Below are positions 1 through 7,784 of a stretch of DNA of 64,000 nt, in pieces. The first letter of the stretch is position 1, and the number at the start of each line of letters is the position of its first letter. A program made the position numbers and the translations under genes. Below the pieces are notes generated by a model, which was given only the letters and a program-made list of their open reading frames with translations, made no database searches and was not told the origin of the DNA. Location of the stretch: assembly GCF_030269545.1 (NCBI RefSeq), contig NZ_BSTN01000009.1, positions 124,001-188,000 on the forward strand. Direction: 5' to 3'. The DNA comes from Actinomadura sp. NBRC 104425. GTDB taxonomy: Bacteria > Actinomycetota > Actinomycetes > Streptosporangiales > Streptosporangiaceae.

Positions 1-1
1 C

Positions 2-514
2 GACCGGGGCTACGCCGACGCCGGCATCGCCGAGATCGTCGAACGGTCCGGCATCAGCGTGGGCAGCCTCTACCACCACTACGGCGGCAAGGCCGGCCTG
101 TACCTGGCGCTGTGGGAGGAGCTCAGCGCCGAGCAGGAGCGCAGCGCAGCCGAGGCGGTGGCCGCCGCCCGCGCGGTCGGCGAGCGCGCACCGATCGCGC
201 TGTTCATCGCCGGCGCCCGCGCCTACCTGCGGGTCTGCTGGGAGCGGCGGGAGGCCGCCCGGCTGTTCCACGGCGGGGAGGGCCCGTCCGGCTTCTCGCT
301 GATGCGCCGCACCCGCGCCCGCCAGTGGGTCGGGCAGAACACCAAGCTGCTGCGCGGGGTCGCCGGCACCGGACGGCCCGAGCAGGTGCTCAGCCTGGTG
401 CTGACCACCGTGATCGGCGAGGCGGGCCGGGAGATCGCGCTGGCCGACGACGAGGCGGACGCCAACGAGATCATCGAGGAGGTCTGCCGCATCCTGATCC
501 GCCTGGCGGGCTGA
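2..514 (+). CDS. TetR/AcrR-family regulator, 5'-truncated by the window edge
   Basis: The frame is already open at base 2, so the true start lies left of the window; it ends at a TGA. The visible part begins inside the N-terminal helix-turn-helix of a TetR repressor: the stretch GISVGSLYHHYGGKAGLY matches the recognition helix and the following YxHF-type segment. The rest, about 150 residues, is an all-helical ligand-binding domain with no recognisable ligand signature. An internal ATG at 59 would delete most of the DNA-binding domain and is not a sensible start. TetR proteins usually repress a neighbouring gene and release DNA on binding a small molecule. The target is not visible here; the next gene is another TetR on the same strand. 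Confidence 0.85.
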   Translation, partial: DRGYADAGIAEIVERSGISVGSLYHHYGGKAGLYLALWEELSAEQERSAAEAVAAARAVGERAPIALFIAGARAYLRVCWERREAARLFHGGEGPSGFSLMRRTRARQWVGQNTKLLRGVAGTGRPEQVLSLVLTTVIGEAGREIALADDEADANEIIEEVCRILIRLAG

Positions 515-567
515 CCGGCGCCCCGGCAGCGGCGCCGGCCGCCGGTTCTCCTGCCCGACCCCGCTGC

Positions 568-577
568 GTACCGGTAC
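568..577. promoter_or_regulatory. Short palindrome upstream of the second TetR gene
   Basis: The bases GTACCGGTAC form a perfect 10-bp palindrome 44 bp before the ATG at 621. A TetR protein often represses itself through a palindrome in this position, so it could be an operator. The palindrome is short and appears only once nearby, so this stays a guess. Confidence 0.25.
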
Positions 578-620
578 CCTAACGGTCGGCCACGCGCACG
601 CTGACAGGAGACGACTCCAC

Positions 621-1268
621 ATGCCCACCTCCACGTGGTTCCGGCTCAACGTCGCCAAGCGCGAGCGGGTCCTCGAAGTGGCGATGCGCGAGTTCGGCGA
701 GCACGGGTACTCGACCGGCAGCCTGAACACCATCGCCCGCGAGGCCGGCATCGCCAAGGGCTCGTTGTTCCAGTACTTCTCCGACAAGCTCGAGTTCTAC
801 GCGTTCGTGTGCGACGAGACGTCCCGGCGCATCCGCGAGGAGATGGAACGCCGCATCTCCCGCCTGGACCTCGATCAGCCCTTCGACGACTGGCTCTTCG
901 ACGTCATGTGCGAGTGGACCGAGTACATGGCGGACCACCCGCTGGAACGCGCGGTCACGGCGGCCACCAACTTCGAGCTCGACAACACGGTGCGCTCGGT
1001 GGTGCGCGACACCGCCACCCAGCACTACCTGCAGGTCATCCACCCGGCGCTGGAGCTGTGGCGGGAGCGCGGCGACATCCGCGAGGACGCCGATCTGGAC
1101 GTGCTGGCGACGGTCATGCTGATGATGCTGCCGCATCTGGCGCTGGCCCCCTACTACGACGGCCTCGACCCCGTCCTCGGCCTGCGCGGCCGCACCCCGG
1201 CCGAGCAGCGCGCCGTCATCCGCCGCCTCATCACCGGCCTGCGCCCCCTCTTCGCGCCGCTCAAGTAG
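621..1268 (+). CDS. TetR/AcrR-family transcriptional regulator
   Basis: This is a 215-residue protein, a usual length for TetR regulators. Residues about 10-55 carry the helix-turn-helix: VAMREFGEHGYSTGSLNTIA, then AGIAKGSLFQYFSDKLEFYA, the standard AGIAKGSLFxYF recognition helix. The C-terminal part is the helical ligand-binding and dimer domain. The ATG at 621 is preceded by AGGAG (606-610) at good spacing. The gene stands alone: the neighbour on the left is another TetR, and the gene to the right is a secreted protein after a 270-bp gap. Ligand and targets cannot be read from the sequence. Confidence 0.92.
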   Translation: MPTSTWFRLNVAKRERVLEVAMREFGEHGYSTGSLNTIAREAGIAKGSLFQYFSDKLEFYAFVCDETSRRIREEMERRISRLDLDQPFDDWLFDVMCEWTEYMADHPLERAVTAATNFELDNTVRSVVRDTATQHYLQVIHPALELWRERGDIREDADLDVLATVMLMMLPHLALAPYYDGLDPVLGLRGRTPAEQRAVIRRLITGLRPLFAPLK

Positions 1269-1537
1269 GCCGGAGACTCCTTTGCGGGCCCCACCGGCGC
1301 GGTGGGACACTGCGCCGATGAGCGTCGAGCCGACCAAGAACGTCGCCGAGGTCGGCTTGCTGCGCACCCTGTACGGCGCGCGAAACCGCACGTGAGAGGG
1401 TCGCCCATCGCTGACCGCCGGGGCACGCCTGTCTGGCGCACCCGGAAGGCTTGTCCGACGGGGGTTGAACCGGGCCGCGCGTTTCTGTTCTGATCACTAG
1501 TCACGGATGCGGAACGACGGACCGGGGAGGCGGACGG

Positions 1538-2605
1538 GTGCTGTCGCGAACGGCGGGCGGAGCGGTCCTGGTCGGATTCGGCGCGGCGGCGGTCCTGGGG
1601 GTGCTGACTCCGCCCGTGCTGGCCGGTCCCACGCCCTCACCGAGCGGCTCGTCGTCGAGCGAACCGTCCGCGGAGCCCACCTCGCCGGAGCCCGCGCCGA
1701 GCGACCCGCCCTCGAGCGAGCCGTCGCCCAGCGATCCGCCCACGAGCACCCCGCCCACGAGCGAACCGTCGCCCAGCGATCCGCCGACCGGCGAGCCGTC
1801 TCCCACCGACCCGCCGTCCAGCGAACCGCCGCCGAGTGAGAACCCGCAGACGCCGGTGCTGTCGCTTGGCGTGTCGGTGTCGAAGACGTCGGTGCGGCCC
1901 GGCGAGTCGGTGACCGCCACGGCCAAGGTGAAGGCGGCCAAGGCGACGGCGCAGGAGACCAGGCTCAGCGTCAACGCCGCCGACGTGACGGTGAAGCCGG
2001 GCAGCGTGGCGCTGGGCACGGTCGGCGCCGCCGGGCGCACCGCGCGGGTGACGGTGCGGGTGCCGGCCGACGCCAGGCCCGGCACGGTGAAGCTCACCGC
2101 GAAGGTCACCGCGGCCAAGGCGGAGCCGGTGTCGCGGACGTTCACGTTCAAGGTGACCGAGGCGCCGTCGAGCGGCTCCGGCTCCAATTCGAACGCCGGT
2201 TCCGGGACGTCCCTGCCGACCGCCGCGGTGCCCCAGGTGGCGCCGCTGCCCAACTCCTCGTTCCAGTCGGTGCCGGCGATCCGCGCGCCGCAGGTGGCGC
2301 TGCCGCCGGTGTCCGCGCCGCAGACGGCGCCGAGCCCGGAGCCGCTCACCCCCGTGGCGGGGCTGCGGGCCGTGCCGGACGACGGCTGGGACACCGGCGA
2401 CCTGGCCGCGGTCCAGGCGGGCTGGCTGGCGGCGCTGACCTCGACGGGCGCCATCGTGTTCGTCCGGGTGCGCGTGGCGCGGCGCCGCCGCGACGTGCGC
2501 CGCGCCCGCCACCTGTACGCCGGCAAGCGTCTGACCGCGTCGCGCCTGCGCACCCTGCCCCCGCAGCCGTCCGGAAGGGTCCGCAGGCGCGCGTTCAGCG
2601 GGTGA
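1538..2605 (+). CDS. Secreted Pro/Ser-rich cell-surface protein with an Ig-like domain and C-terminal membrane anchor
   Basis: The protein has 355 residues and starts at GTG 1538 after GGGGAGG (1524-1530). Residues 1-30 look like a signal peptide (AVLGVLTPPVLAGPTP). Residues about 31-105 are a low-complexity spacer of PSEPSPSDPP-like repeats, as in cell-wall-spanning regions. Residues about 107-210 form a beta-rich, Ig/CARDB-like module (VSKTSVRPGESVTATAKVKA, TVRVPADARPGTVKLTAKVT). A short hydrophobic stretch near residue 290 (GWLAALTSTGAIVFVRVRVA) followed by Arg-rich residues fits a C-terminal membrane anchor with a basic cytoplasmic tail. No LPxTG motif is present. The role is unknown; it is probably an envelope protein. 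Its last 11 bp overlap the end of the convergent monooxygenase gene. Confidence 0.75.
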   Translation: MLSRTAGGAVLVGFGAAAVLGVLTPPVLAGPTPSPSGSSSSEPSAEPTSPEPAPSDPPSSEPSPSDPPTSTPPTSEPSPSDPPTGEPSPTDPPSSEPPPSENPQTPVLSLGVSVSKTSVRPGESVTATAKVKAAKATAQETRLSVNAADVTVKPGSVALGTVGAAGRTARVTVRVPADARPGTVKLTAKVTAAKAEPVSRTFTFKVTEAPSSGSGSNSNAGSGTSLPTAAVPQVAPLPNSSFQSVPAIRAPQVALPPVSAPQTAPSPEPLTPVAGLRAVPDDGWDTGDLAAVQAGWLAALTSTGAIVFVRVRVARRRRDVRRARHLYAGKRLTASRLRTLPPQPSGRVRRRAFSG

Positions 2606-4058
2606 GGATGTAGTCCTCCGGCCTGGCCTTGCGGGTGGTCGCCCAGAACTCGAAGGTGTGGCCGGGCCACAGGGTGCGGTTGACGCCGTCGGCGTCCAGG
2701 TACCAGCTCTGGCAACCGCCCTCGCTCCACACCGCGCGGCGCAGGCGGCGCTGCATGCGGTCGTTGAAGCGGCGCAGCGCCTCCGGGCGCGGCTCGATCG
2801 CGTCGGCGCCGTGCTCGGCCAGCAGCCGCAGGCAGCTCAGCACGTGCTGGATCTGCACCTCGATCATGAAGACGACCGAGTTGTGGCCGAGGCCGGTGTT
2901 GGGTCCCAGCAGGAAGAACAGGTTCGGGAAGCCGGGGATGGTGGTGCCCCGGTACGCCTCGATGCCGTCCGCCCACGCCTCCTGGATCTTCCGGCCGCCG
3001 CGGCCGACGACGCGCAGCTCGGCCAGTGCCTCGGTCACCTTGAAGCCGGTGCCGTAGATGATGGCGTCCACCTCGTATTCGCGGCCGTCAGCGGTGACGA
3101 TCGAGTGCTCGCGCACCTCGGCGACGCCGGCGGTCTCCAGCTCCACGTTGGGCCGCATGAGCGCGGGGTAGTAGTCGTTGGACAGCAGGATGCGCTTGCA
3201 GCCGATGGTGTAGTCGGGGGTCACCTTGGCGCGCAGCTGTGGGTCGGGGATCTGCCGCCGGATGTGCCGCAGCGCCAGCCGCTCCTGCGGGCCGGACAGC
3301 CGCGGGTCGATGGTGAAACCGACGGCGCGCGCCTCCAGCGCCCAGTAGATGCCGTACCGGAACGCGCGGGCGGCGCCGGGCACCGTCTTGAACAGCCCGC
3401 GGACGGGGGCGGGGAGGGCGAAGTCGGGCTTGGGCTGTATCCACGGCGCGGTGCGCTGGAACACCACCAGCTCGGCGGCCTTCTTTGCGACCTGCGGAAC
3501 GAACTGGATGGCCGACGCGCCGGTCCCGATGACCGCGACGCGCTTGCCGGTCAGGTCGTAGGAGTGGTCCCACTCGGCGGAGTGGAACGCGGTGCCCCGG
3601 AAGTTCTCGATGCCCGGCAGGTCCGGGTACTTGGGGATGTGCAGGGCGCCGATGCCGGACACGACCGCCCGGGGGCACAGCACGGTGCCGTCGGCGGTGG
3701 TGACGTTCCAGCGCCGCGCCGCCTCGTCGTACTCCATCTCCTCGACCGCGACGCCGAAGCGGATGTGCCGCCGGACGCCGTACTTGTCGGCGGTGCGCTC
3801 CAGGTAGGCGCGGATCTCCGGCTGCGGCGCGAACATGCGCGACCAGCCGGGGTTGAGCTCGAAGGAGAACGAGTACATGTGCGACGGCACGTCGCAGGCG
3901 CAGCCGGGATAGGTGTTGTCGTGCCAGGTCCCGCCCAGGGCCTGGCTCTTCTCCAGCACCACGAAGTCGTGGAAGCCGTGCCGTTTCAACTGGATCGCCA
4001 TGCCGAGCCCGGCGAAGCCGGAGCCGATGATGACGATCGCGGGGTGCCGTTCGTCCAT
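2595..4058 (-). CDS. Flavin-dependent Baeyer-Villiger-type monooxygenase
   Basis: This 487-residue protein has the layout of class B flavin monooxygenases. An FAD-binding Rossmann motif GSGFAG sits at residues 12-17. The Baeyer-Villiger fingerprint FxGxxxHxxxWD appears exactly as FRGTAFHSAEWD at 153-164. The NADPH motif GTGASA lies at 178-183. Such enzymes insert oxygen next to a ketone using NADPH and O2, giving an ester or lactone. The ATG at 4058 follows GGAGGG on the minus strand. The gene is divergent from a TetR regulator (4141) across an 82-bp region with repeats, so that regulator probably controls it. The SDR at 4828 could supply the ketone by oxidising an alcohol; this is inference. 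The substrate is unknown. Confidence 0.92.
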   Translation of the reverse strand: MDERHPAIVIIGSGFAGLGMAIQLKRHGFHDFVVLEKSQALGGTWHDNTYPGCACDVPSHMYSFSFELNPGWSRMFAPQPEIRAYLERTADKYGVRRHIRFGVAVEEMEYDEAARRWNVTTADGTVLCPRAVVSGIGALHIPKYPDLPGIENFRGTAFHSAEWDHSYDLTGKRVAVIGTGASAIQFVPQVAKKAAELVVFQRTAPWIQPKPDFALPAPVRGLFKTVPGAARAFRYGIYWALEARAVGFTIDPRLSGPQERLALRHIRRQIPDPQLRAKVTPDYTIGCKRILLSNDYYPALMRPNVELETAGVAEVREHSIVTADGREYEVDAIIYGTGFKVTEALAELRVVGRGGRKIQEAWADGIEAYRGTTIPGFPNLFFLLGPNTGLGHNSVVFMIEVQIQHVLSCLRLLAEHGADAIEPRPEALRRFNDRMQRRLRRAVWSEGGCQSWYLDADGVNRTLWPGHTFEFWATTRKARPEDYILTR

Positions 4059-4084
4059 GCTCGTCCCTCCGCGTGATCTACTAT

Positions 4085-4118
4085 GAGTAAGTTACTCGCG
4101 GTAGGTTACTGACGGTAG
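4085..4118. promoter_or_regulatory. Operator-like repeats between the monooxygenase and TetR genes
   Basis: Two elements overlap in this divergent intergenic region. GAGTAAGTTACTC (4085-4097) is a palindrome with 6-bp arms. Two head-to-tail 14-bp copies follow: GTTACTCGCGGTAG (4091-4104) and GTTACTGACGGTAG (4105-4118), differing at 2 positions. TetR regulators commonly bind such sites between themselves and a divergent target, so these are probable binding sites for the product of 4141-4767. No clear -35/-10 pair stands out. Confidence 0.55.
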
Positions 4119-4140
4119 GTCCAATGAAGGGGATTGCGCT

Positions 4141-4767
4141 GTGAAGGCCGCCACACCGGGCGCCGACCCGGAGCCGCCGCGGCGCCGCCGCATGTCGCGC
4201 GCCGAGCGGGAGCGGCAGATGATGGACATCGCCGAGCAGGTGTTCACCGAGCGCGGCTACCGCGGCACGTCCATGGACGAGATCGCCGAACGCTGCGGGG
4301 TGTCCAAGCCGATGCTCTACGAGTACTTCGGCTCCAAGGACGGGCTGCTGCTGGCCTGCATGGGCCGGGCCAAGGCCGAGCTGTACGAGGTGACCCAGAA
4401 GGCCATGGCCGGGGCGAGCACCCCCGACGACATCCTGTGGCGCGGCATGGTCGCCTACTTCTCCTTCATCGACTCCCACAGCCGCCCCTTCGCGATGCTG
4501 CTGCAGGAGCCGCTGTCGGGGCCGCCGAAGACCGCCGAGGCGATCGAGGAGACCCGCCGCCAGCAGAGCGAGCTGATCGCCGGGGTGCTGCGCACGTTCG
4601 CCCCGGACGCCCCCGCCACCGCCGTCGCCGCCTACACCCAGATCATCGTGGGCGCCTGCGAACGGCTGGCGCTGTGGCGCGCCGGACACCCGGAGCTGAC
4701 CGTGGAGGACGCGGCACGCCACATGACCGATTTCTGCCGCCACGGGCTGGCGCCGTACCTGAAGTGA
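4141..4767 (+). CDS. TetR/AcrR-family regulator, probable repressor of the divergent monooxygenase
   Basis: This 208-residue protein carries an N-terminal HTH: IAEQVFTERGYRGTSMDEIA followed by CGVSKPMLYEYFGSKDGL, a canonical TetR recognition helix. The C-terminal half is helical and typical of the ligand-binding domain. I take the GTG at 4141 as start; an ATG at 4192 (MSRAERERQMM) is possible and would remove a disordered Pro/Arg-rich leader. The gene is divergent from the Baeyer-Villiger monooxygenase with repeated motifs in between, and 60 bp upstream of an SDR on the same strand. The arrangement suggests one ketone/alcohol oxidation unit sensed by this protein. Confidence 0.92.
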   Translation: MKAATPGADPEPPRRRRMSRAERERQMMDIAEQVFTERGYRGTSMDEIAERCGVSKPMLYEYFGSKDGLLLACMGRAKAELYEVTQKAMAGASTPDDILWRGMVAYFSFIDSHSRPFAMLLQEPLSGPPKTAEAIEETRRQQSELIAGVLRTFAPDAPATAVAAYTQIIVGACERLALWRAGHPELTVEDAARHMTDFCRHGLAPYLK

Positions 4768-4827
4768 TCGCGCCGCCGGGCGCCCGCTGAGTACGGTTGG
4801 GGTATCCCTTGCCTCCCGGAGGTGCCC

Positions 4828-5691
4828 ATGCCCATCGCGCAGTTCGACGGAGCGCTGGCCGTCGTCACCGGCGCCGGCCGCGGCCTCGGCCGGGCCACCG
4901 CGCTCGCCCTGGCCGAACGCGGTGCCACGGTCGTCGCCGCCGATCTCGACCGGCCCGCCGCCGAGCACACCGCCGCGCTGGCCGCCGAGGTCGGCCCGGC
5001 CGCGGCCGCCTACCAGGTGGACGTGGCGGACGCGGCGGCGATGGAGCGGTTCGCCGACTGGGTGCGCACCGAGCACCGGGTGCCCGACATCGTGGTCAAC
5101 AACGCGGGCATCCTGGTCACCGGCCCGTTCCTGGAGACGGGGCTGGACGACTGGGAGCGGATCGTCGGGGTCGACCTGTGGGGCGTGATCCACGGCTGCC
5201 GCCTGTTCGGCCGCCAGATGGCCGAGCGGGTGCGGGCGCTGCCGGTCCGGCCCGAGCCGCCCAACTTCGGCGGGCACATCGTCAACATCGCCTCGGCCGC
5301 CGCGTTCGCGCCCTGGCGCGAGGGGGCCGCCTACAACACCACCAAGGCCGCGGTGGTGATGCTGAGCGAGTCGCTGCGCGCCGAGCTGGCGGGCCTGCGT
5401 ATCGGGGTCACCGCCGTGTGCCCCGGCTTCACCGCCACCGGCATCGTGCGGGCGGCCACCTTCGTCGGGCGGGACGAGGCCGGGCGGCGCCGGGCCCGCG
5501 AACGCGCGGAGAAGGTGCTGCGGGTGCGCGGCTGCCCGCCGGAGAAGGTCGCCGAGCACATCGTCACGGCGATCGTGAAGAACAAGCCGCTGGTGCCGGT
5601 CTCCGCCGAGAGCCACATCGCGCGCGTGCTGTCGCGCGTGTCGCCCGGCGCCATGCGCCTGCTGGCCCGCGTCCCGAGCCCGCTCCGCTGA
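4828..5691 (+). CDS. Short-chain dehydrogenase/reductase (SDR)
   Basis: This is a classical SDR of 287 residues. It has the cofactor motif TGAGRGLG (14-21), the NNAG motif at 91-94, and the catalytic triad Ser156 (NIAS), Tyr169 and Lys173 (YNTTK). Asp40 after the second strand (VVAADLD) suggests NAD preference rather than NADP. The tail after residue 240 resembles SDRs that act on lipid-like or bulky alcohols. The ATG at 4828 has GGAGG (4818-4822) at 5 bases; a GTG at 4822 overlaps that site and is rejected. The gene follows the TetR regulator and may work with the monooxygenase on the other side. The substrate is not known. Confidence 0.9.
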   Translation: MPIAQFDGALAVVTGAGRGLGRATALALAERGATVVAADLDRPAAEHTAALAAEVGPAAAAYQVDVADAAAMERFADWVRTEHRVPDIVVNNAGILVTGPFLETGLDDWERIVGVDLWGVIHGCRLFGRQMAERVRALPVRPEPPNFGGHIVNIASAAAFAPWREGAAYNTTKAAVVMLSESLRAELAGLRIGVTAVCPGFTATGIVRAATFVGRDEAGRRRARERAEKVLRVRGCPPEKVAEHIVTAIVKNKPLVPVSAESHIARVLSRVSPGAMRLLARVPSPLR

Positions 5692-5740
5692 CGGCTCCAG
5701 GCCCGCCCAGAAGCGCCGGGCGTTGGCGGCTGCGGGGCGT

Positions 5741-6481
5741 TCACCGGCGCGGGGCGAGTTCGAGCAGCTCGGCCGCCGAGCGTTCGACGACCGGCACGCC
5801 CGGCGGGTGGTCGAGCAGGGCGATCGCCGCCGCGTAGCCCTCGCCCGGGTCGAGGGTGCGCATGGCGATCCGCTCCGGCATGTCGGGGCGGCGGCCCCAC
5901 GCCAGCAGGGCGGGCGGGGCGGCGGCGGGCGACACGGTCACGTCGGTCAGCGGAACGCGCAGCCCGTCCCCGGTGGCCTTGACCACGGCCTCCTTGCGCG
6001 TCCAGTACGTCAGCAGCTCGTCGCGGCCCATGCCCGGCCCGCCGGCCGACGCCTCGAGCTCGGCCGCCCCCAGGACGTGCCGGACGATGTCGGCGCCCAG
6101 CTCGCGGTCGGCTGCCTCCACGTCCACGCCGAGCGGCCCGTGCGGGGACAGCGCCACCGCCACCCGGTCGCCGGAGTGCGACACCGACACGTGCGGCCCG
6201 CCGTCGACGACGGGGCGCCCGTGCGGTTTGCCGCAGTCCGCGCAGGCTCGCGAGATCGGCACCCGGTCCGGCCGCATCCCGCGCAGCGCGCCCACGGCCA
6301 GCCGGGTCACCGCGACGCCGAGCGTGAACCGGTTCCGGTCCGCGTCCCGCAGAAAGCGGTCGCGCCGGCCCCGCTCCACCGGGTCGAGCAACGCCACGTG
6401 CTCGGCGCCCGCCCAGCCGGGCTCGCCCCACCATACGGTAACCGGTTCCACTTTCACTCCATTCCTGCGCGCCGTCGCCAT
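5741..6481 (-). CDS. 4'-phosphopantetheinyl transferase, Sfp type
   Basis: This 246-residue protein transfers the phosphopantetheine arm of CoA onto a serine of carrier proteins in fatty-acid, polyketide or nonribosomal peptide synthesis. The two hallmark motifs are present: GVDVE at 118-122 (Mg-binding Asp/Glu) and WTRKEAVVKATGDG at 160-173. The length is that of the two-domain Sfp/Svp type, not the 120-residue AcpS type. A Cys pair at 80-83 (CADC) is common in actinobacterial members. No synthase gene lies in the window, so it probably serves carrier proteins encoded elsewhere. It is convergent with the SDR. Confidence 0.93.
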   Translation of the reverse strand: MATARRNGVKVEPVTVWWGEPGWAGAEHVALLDPVERGRRDRFLRDADRNRFTLGVAVTRLAVGALRGMRPDRVPISRACADCGKPHGRPVVDGGPHVSVSHSGDRVAVALSPHGPLGVDVEAADRELGADIVRHVLGAAELEASAGGPGMGRDELLTYWTRKEAVVKATGDGLRVPLTDVTVSPAAAPPALLAWGRRPDMPERIAMRTLDPGEGYAAAIALLDHPPGVPVVERSAAELLELAPRR

Positions 6482-6848
6482 TCGTCATGATGACGATTGC
6501 GGAAAGCCGCCGCAATGAGGACGGCGGCCATATTTCTGCACGGGTTCGCACGGCGCCGGTCCGGGCGCCGGCGGTCGGACCGCGCCCGGACCGGCAAAGG
6601 CCGCGGAACGGATGCCCCATTCCGCGGCCTTGTGGTCGATCCGCTCACGGCGGCTACCTCACACCCAGGACACTCCTGTCCGATATGCGGTCACGTCGCC
6701 GATCTCCTCCTCCCCAGGCGTTCGGCGCCGGTGGGCCCGCCTGTGGTCACGGGCCCCGACCGGTGTCTTCCCTCCCCTTTACGAAAACACCTTAGTTTCC
6801 ATTGACTGCGAATATGCCATGATCGGCCGATTGAGGTCAGAAACCAAG
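6482..6848. other. Intergenic region, 367 bp, lower G+C
   Basis: No convincing gene is seen on either strand between the phosphopantetheinyl transferase start and the end of the next minus-strand gene. The right part (about 6770-6860) is clearly less GC-rich than the surroundings (for example TTAGTTTCCATTGACTGCG) and could hold a promoter for the transferase, but I cannot assign a -35/-10 pair. A strong hairpin at 6597-6631 lies in the middle. Confidence 0.5.
6597..6631. terminator. Hairpin, likely terminator
   Basis: A perfect 12-bp stem, AAGGCCGCGGAA at 6597-6608 against its reverse complement at 6620-6631, encloses an 11-base loop. No T-run follows on either strand, which is normal for GC-rich actinomycetes. 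It lies downstream of the minus-strand gene 6849-7652 and probably ends its transcript before the transferase gene. Confidence 0.55.
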
Positions 6849-7652
6849 TTAGCCGAAGCGGCCGCGTACTTCTCGCGCCACCGCGCCGGCATTGCTCAGG
6901 CAAGCGTTTTCTCGTTCCCGTGCGGCCGCCGCGTCGCGCACCTGCTCGCTGTAGGCGACCGTGACGACCACATTGCGGATGCGCATCGTGACCTGCCCCA
7001 CCACCGTCGGCTGCCCCTTGTCGACCTTGAACCAGCGGAACGCCTCGTCGCCGAGCCCGGTCTGGCGCTCCAGGCGGACGGTGCGCTCGAGCGTGGCCTC
7101 GTGGGCCTGCGTCCACTGCGCGCCGAAGTAGCCGCGGGCGTCCTCCACCGGCGTGGCCGTGTCGGCCGGCGCGTACAGGTGGGCCTCGACGCGCAGCCAG
7201 CGGAAGTCCTTCCCCGTGGACGAGTACGTGCAGGTGGTCAGCGTGCTGTTGGAGCTCTCGCGCCGCTGGGCGTTCGGCACCAGCCGCGCGACCGTCGCCC
7301 GGGGCACGGTATCGCACGCCGACGGCAGCGAGGTGATCGGACGCGCCGTGTCCGCCGACGTCGGCGGCGGCGACGCGGACGTCTGCGACGGAGCCGCAGA
7401 GGAGGGAGACTCGGACGGCGCAGGCGTGGACGCGGCGTCCGGACCGGTCGCGGACCCCCGGTCGGCGTCCGGCGACGACGCCGACGCGGCCCGCTCGCCC
7501 TCGTCTCCGCCCGACAGGACGAACACCGCCCCGGCGGCCAGCGCGAACGCCGCCAGCGCGACCACCACGGCCAGCAGGCGCGGCCGCCGCCCCGACGGCG
7601 GCTCGGGCGTCGAGTAGACGCGCTGGAACTCCGACGGACGCGGAAGGCCCAC
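6849..7652 (-). CDS. Membrane-anchored extracytoplasmic protein, DUF3558-like
   Basis: The protein has 267 residues from GTG 7652, chosen because GAGGAG lies 7 bases upstream; an ATG 15 codons earlier lacks this. After a short cytoplasmic head there is one membrane segment near residues 28-48 (LLAVVVALAAFALAAGAVFV). A Ser/Pro/Ala-rich linker follows to about residue 120. The C-terminal domain carries two Cys (SACDTVP, TTCTYSS) and an aromatic pattern (FRWLRVEAHLY) like the DUF3558 family of mycobacterial and streptomycete surface proteins. That similarity is from memory of the fold pattern and is tentative. It probably sits on the outer face of the membrane; the function is unknown. Confidence 0.7.
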   Translation of the reverse strand: MGLPRPSEFQRVYSTPEPPSGRRPRLLAVVVALAAFALAAGAVFVLSGGDEGERAASASSPDADRGSATGPDAASTPAPSESPSSAAPSQTSASPPPTSADTARPITSLPSACDTVPRATVARLVPNAQRRESSNSTLTTCTYSSTGKDFRWLRVEAHLYAPADTATPVEDARGYFGAQWTQAHEATLERTVRLERQTGLGDEAFRWFKVDKGQPTVVGQVTMRIRNVVVTVAYSEQVRDAAAARERENACLSNAGAVAREVRGRFG

Positions 7653-7784
7653 TCTCCCGCTCCTCACTCCCGGCCGTCCGCGGCACGCGTGGCGCATCCG
7701 CGCGGCCCGGGCATCGCTCCTCCCGTACTCCAGGCAAGGTAGTAAGCCGGGCGAGGTGCTGGCCAGGGCCCCCGGAGGCGCCAG

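Noticed and set aside
1318..1395. 25-codon frame MSVEPTKNVAEVGLLRTLYG... after the second TetR gene
   Set aside because: It has no clear ribosome binding site and no known family; it could be the remnant start of a lost gene, but nothing else supports that.
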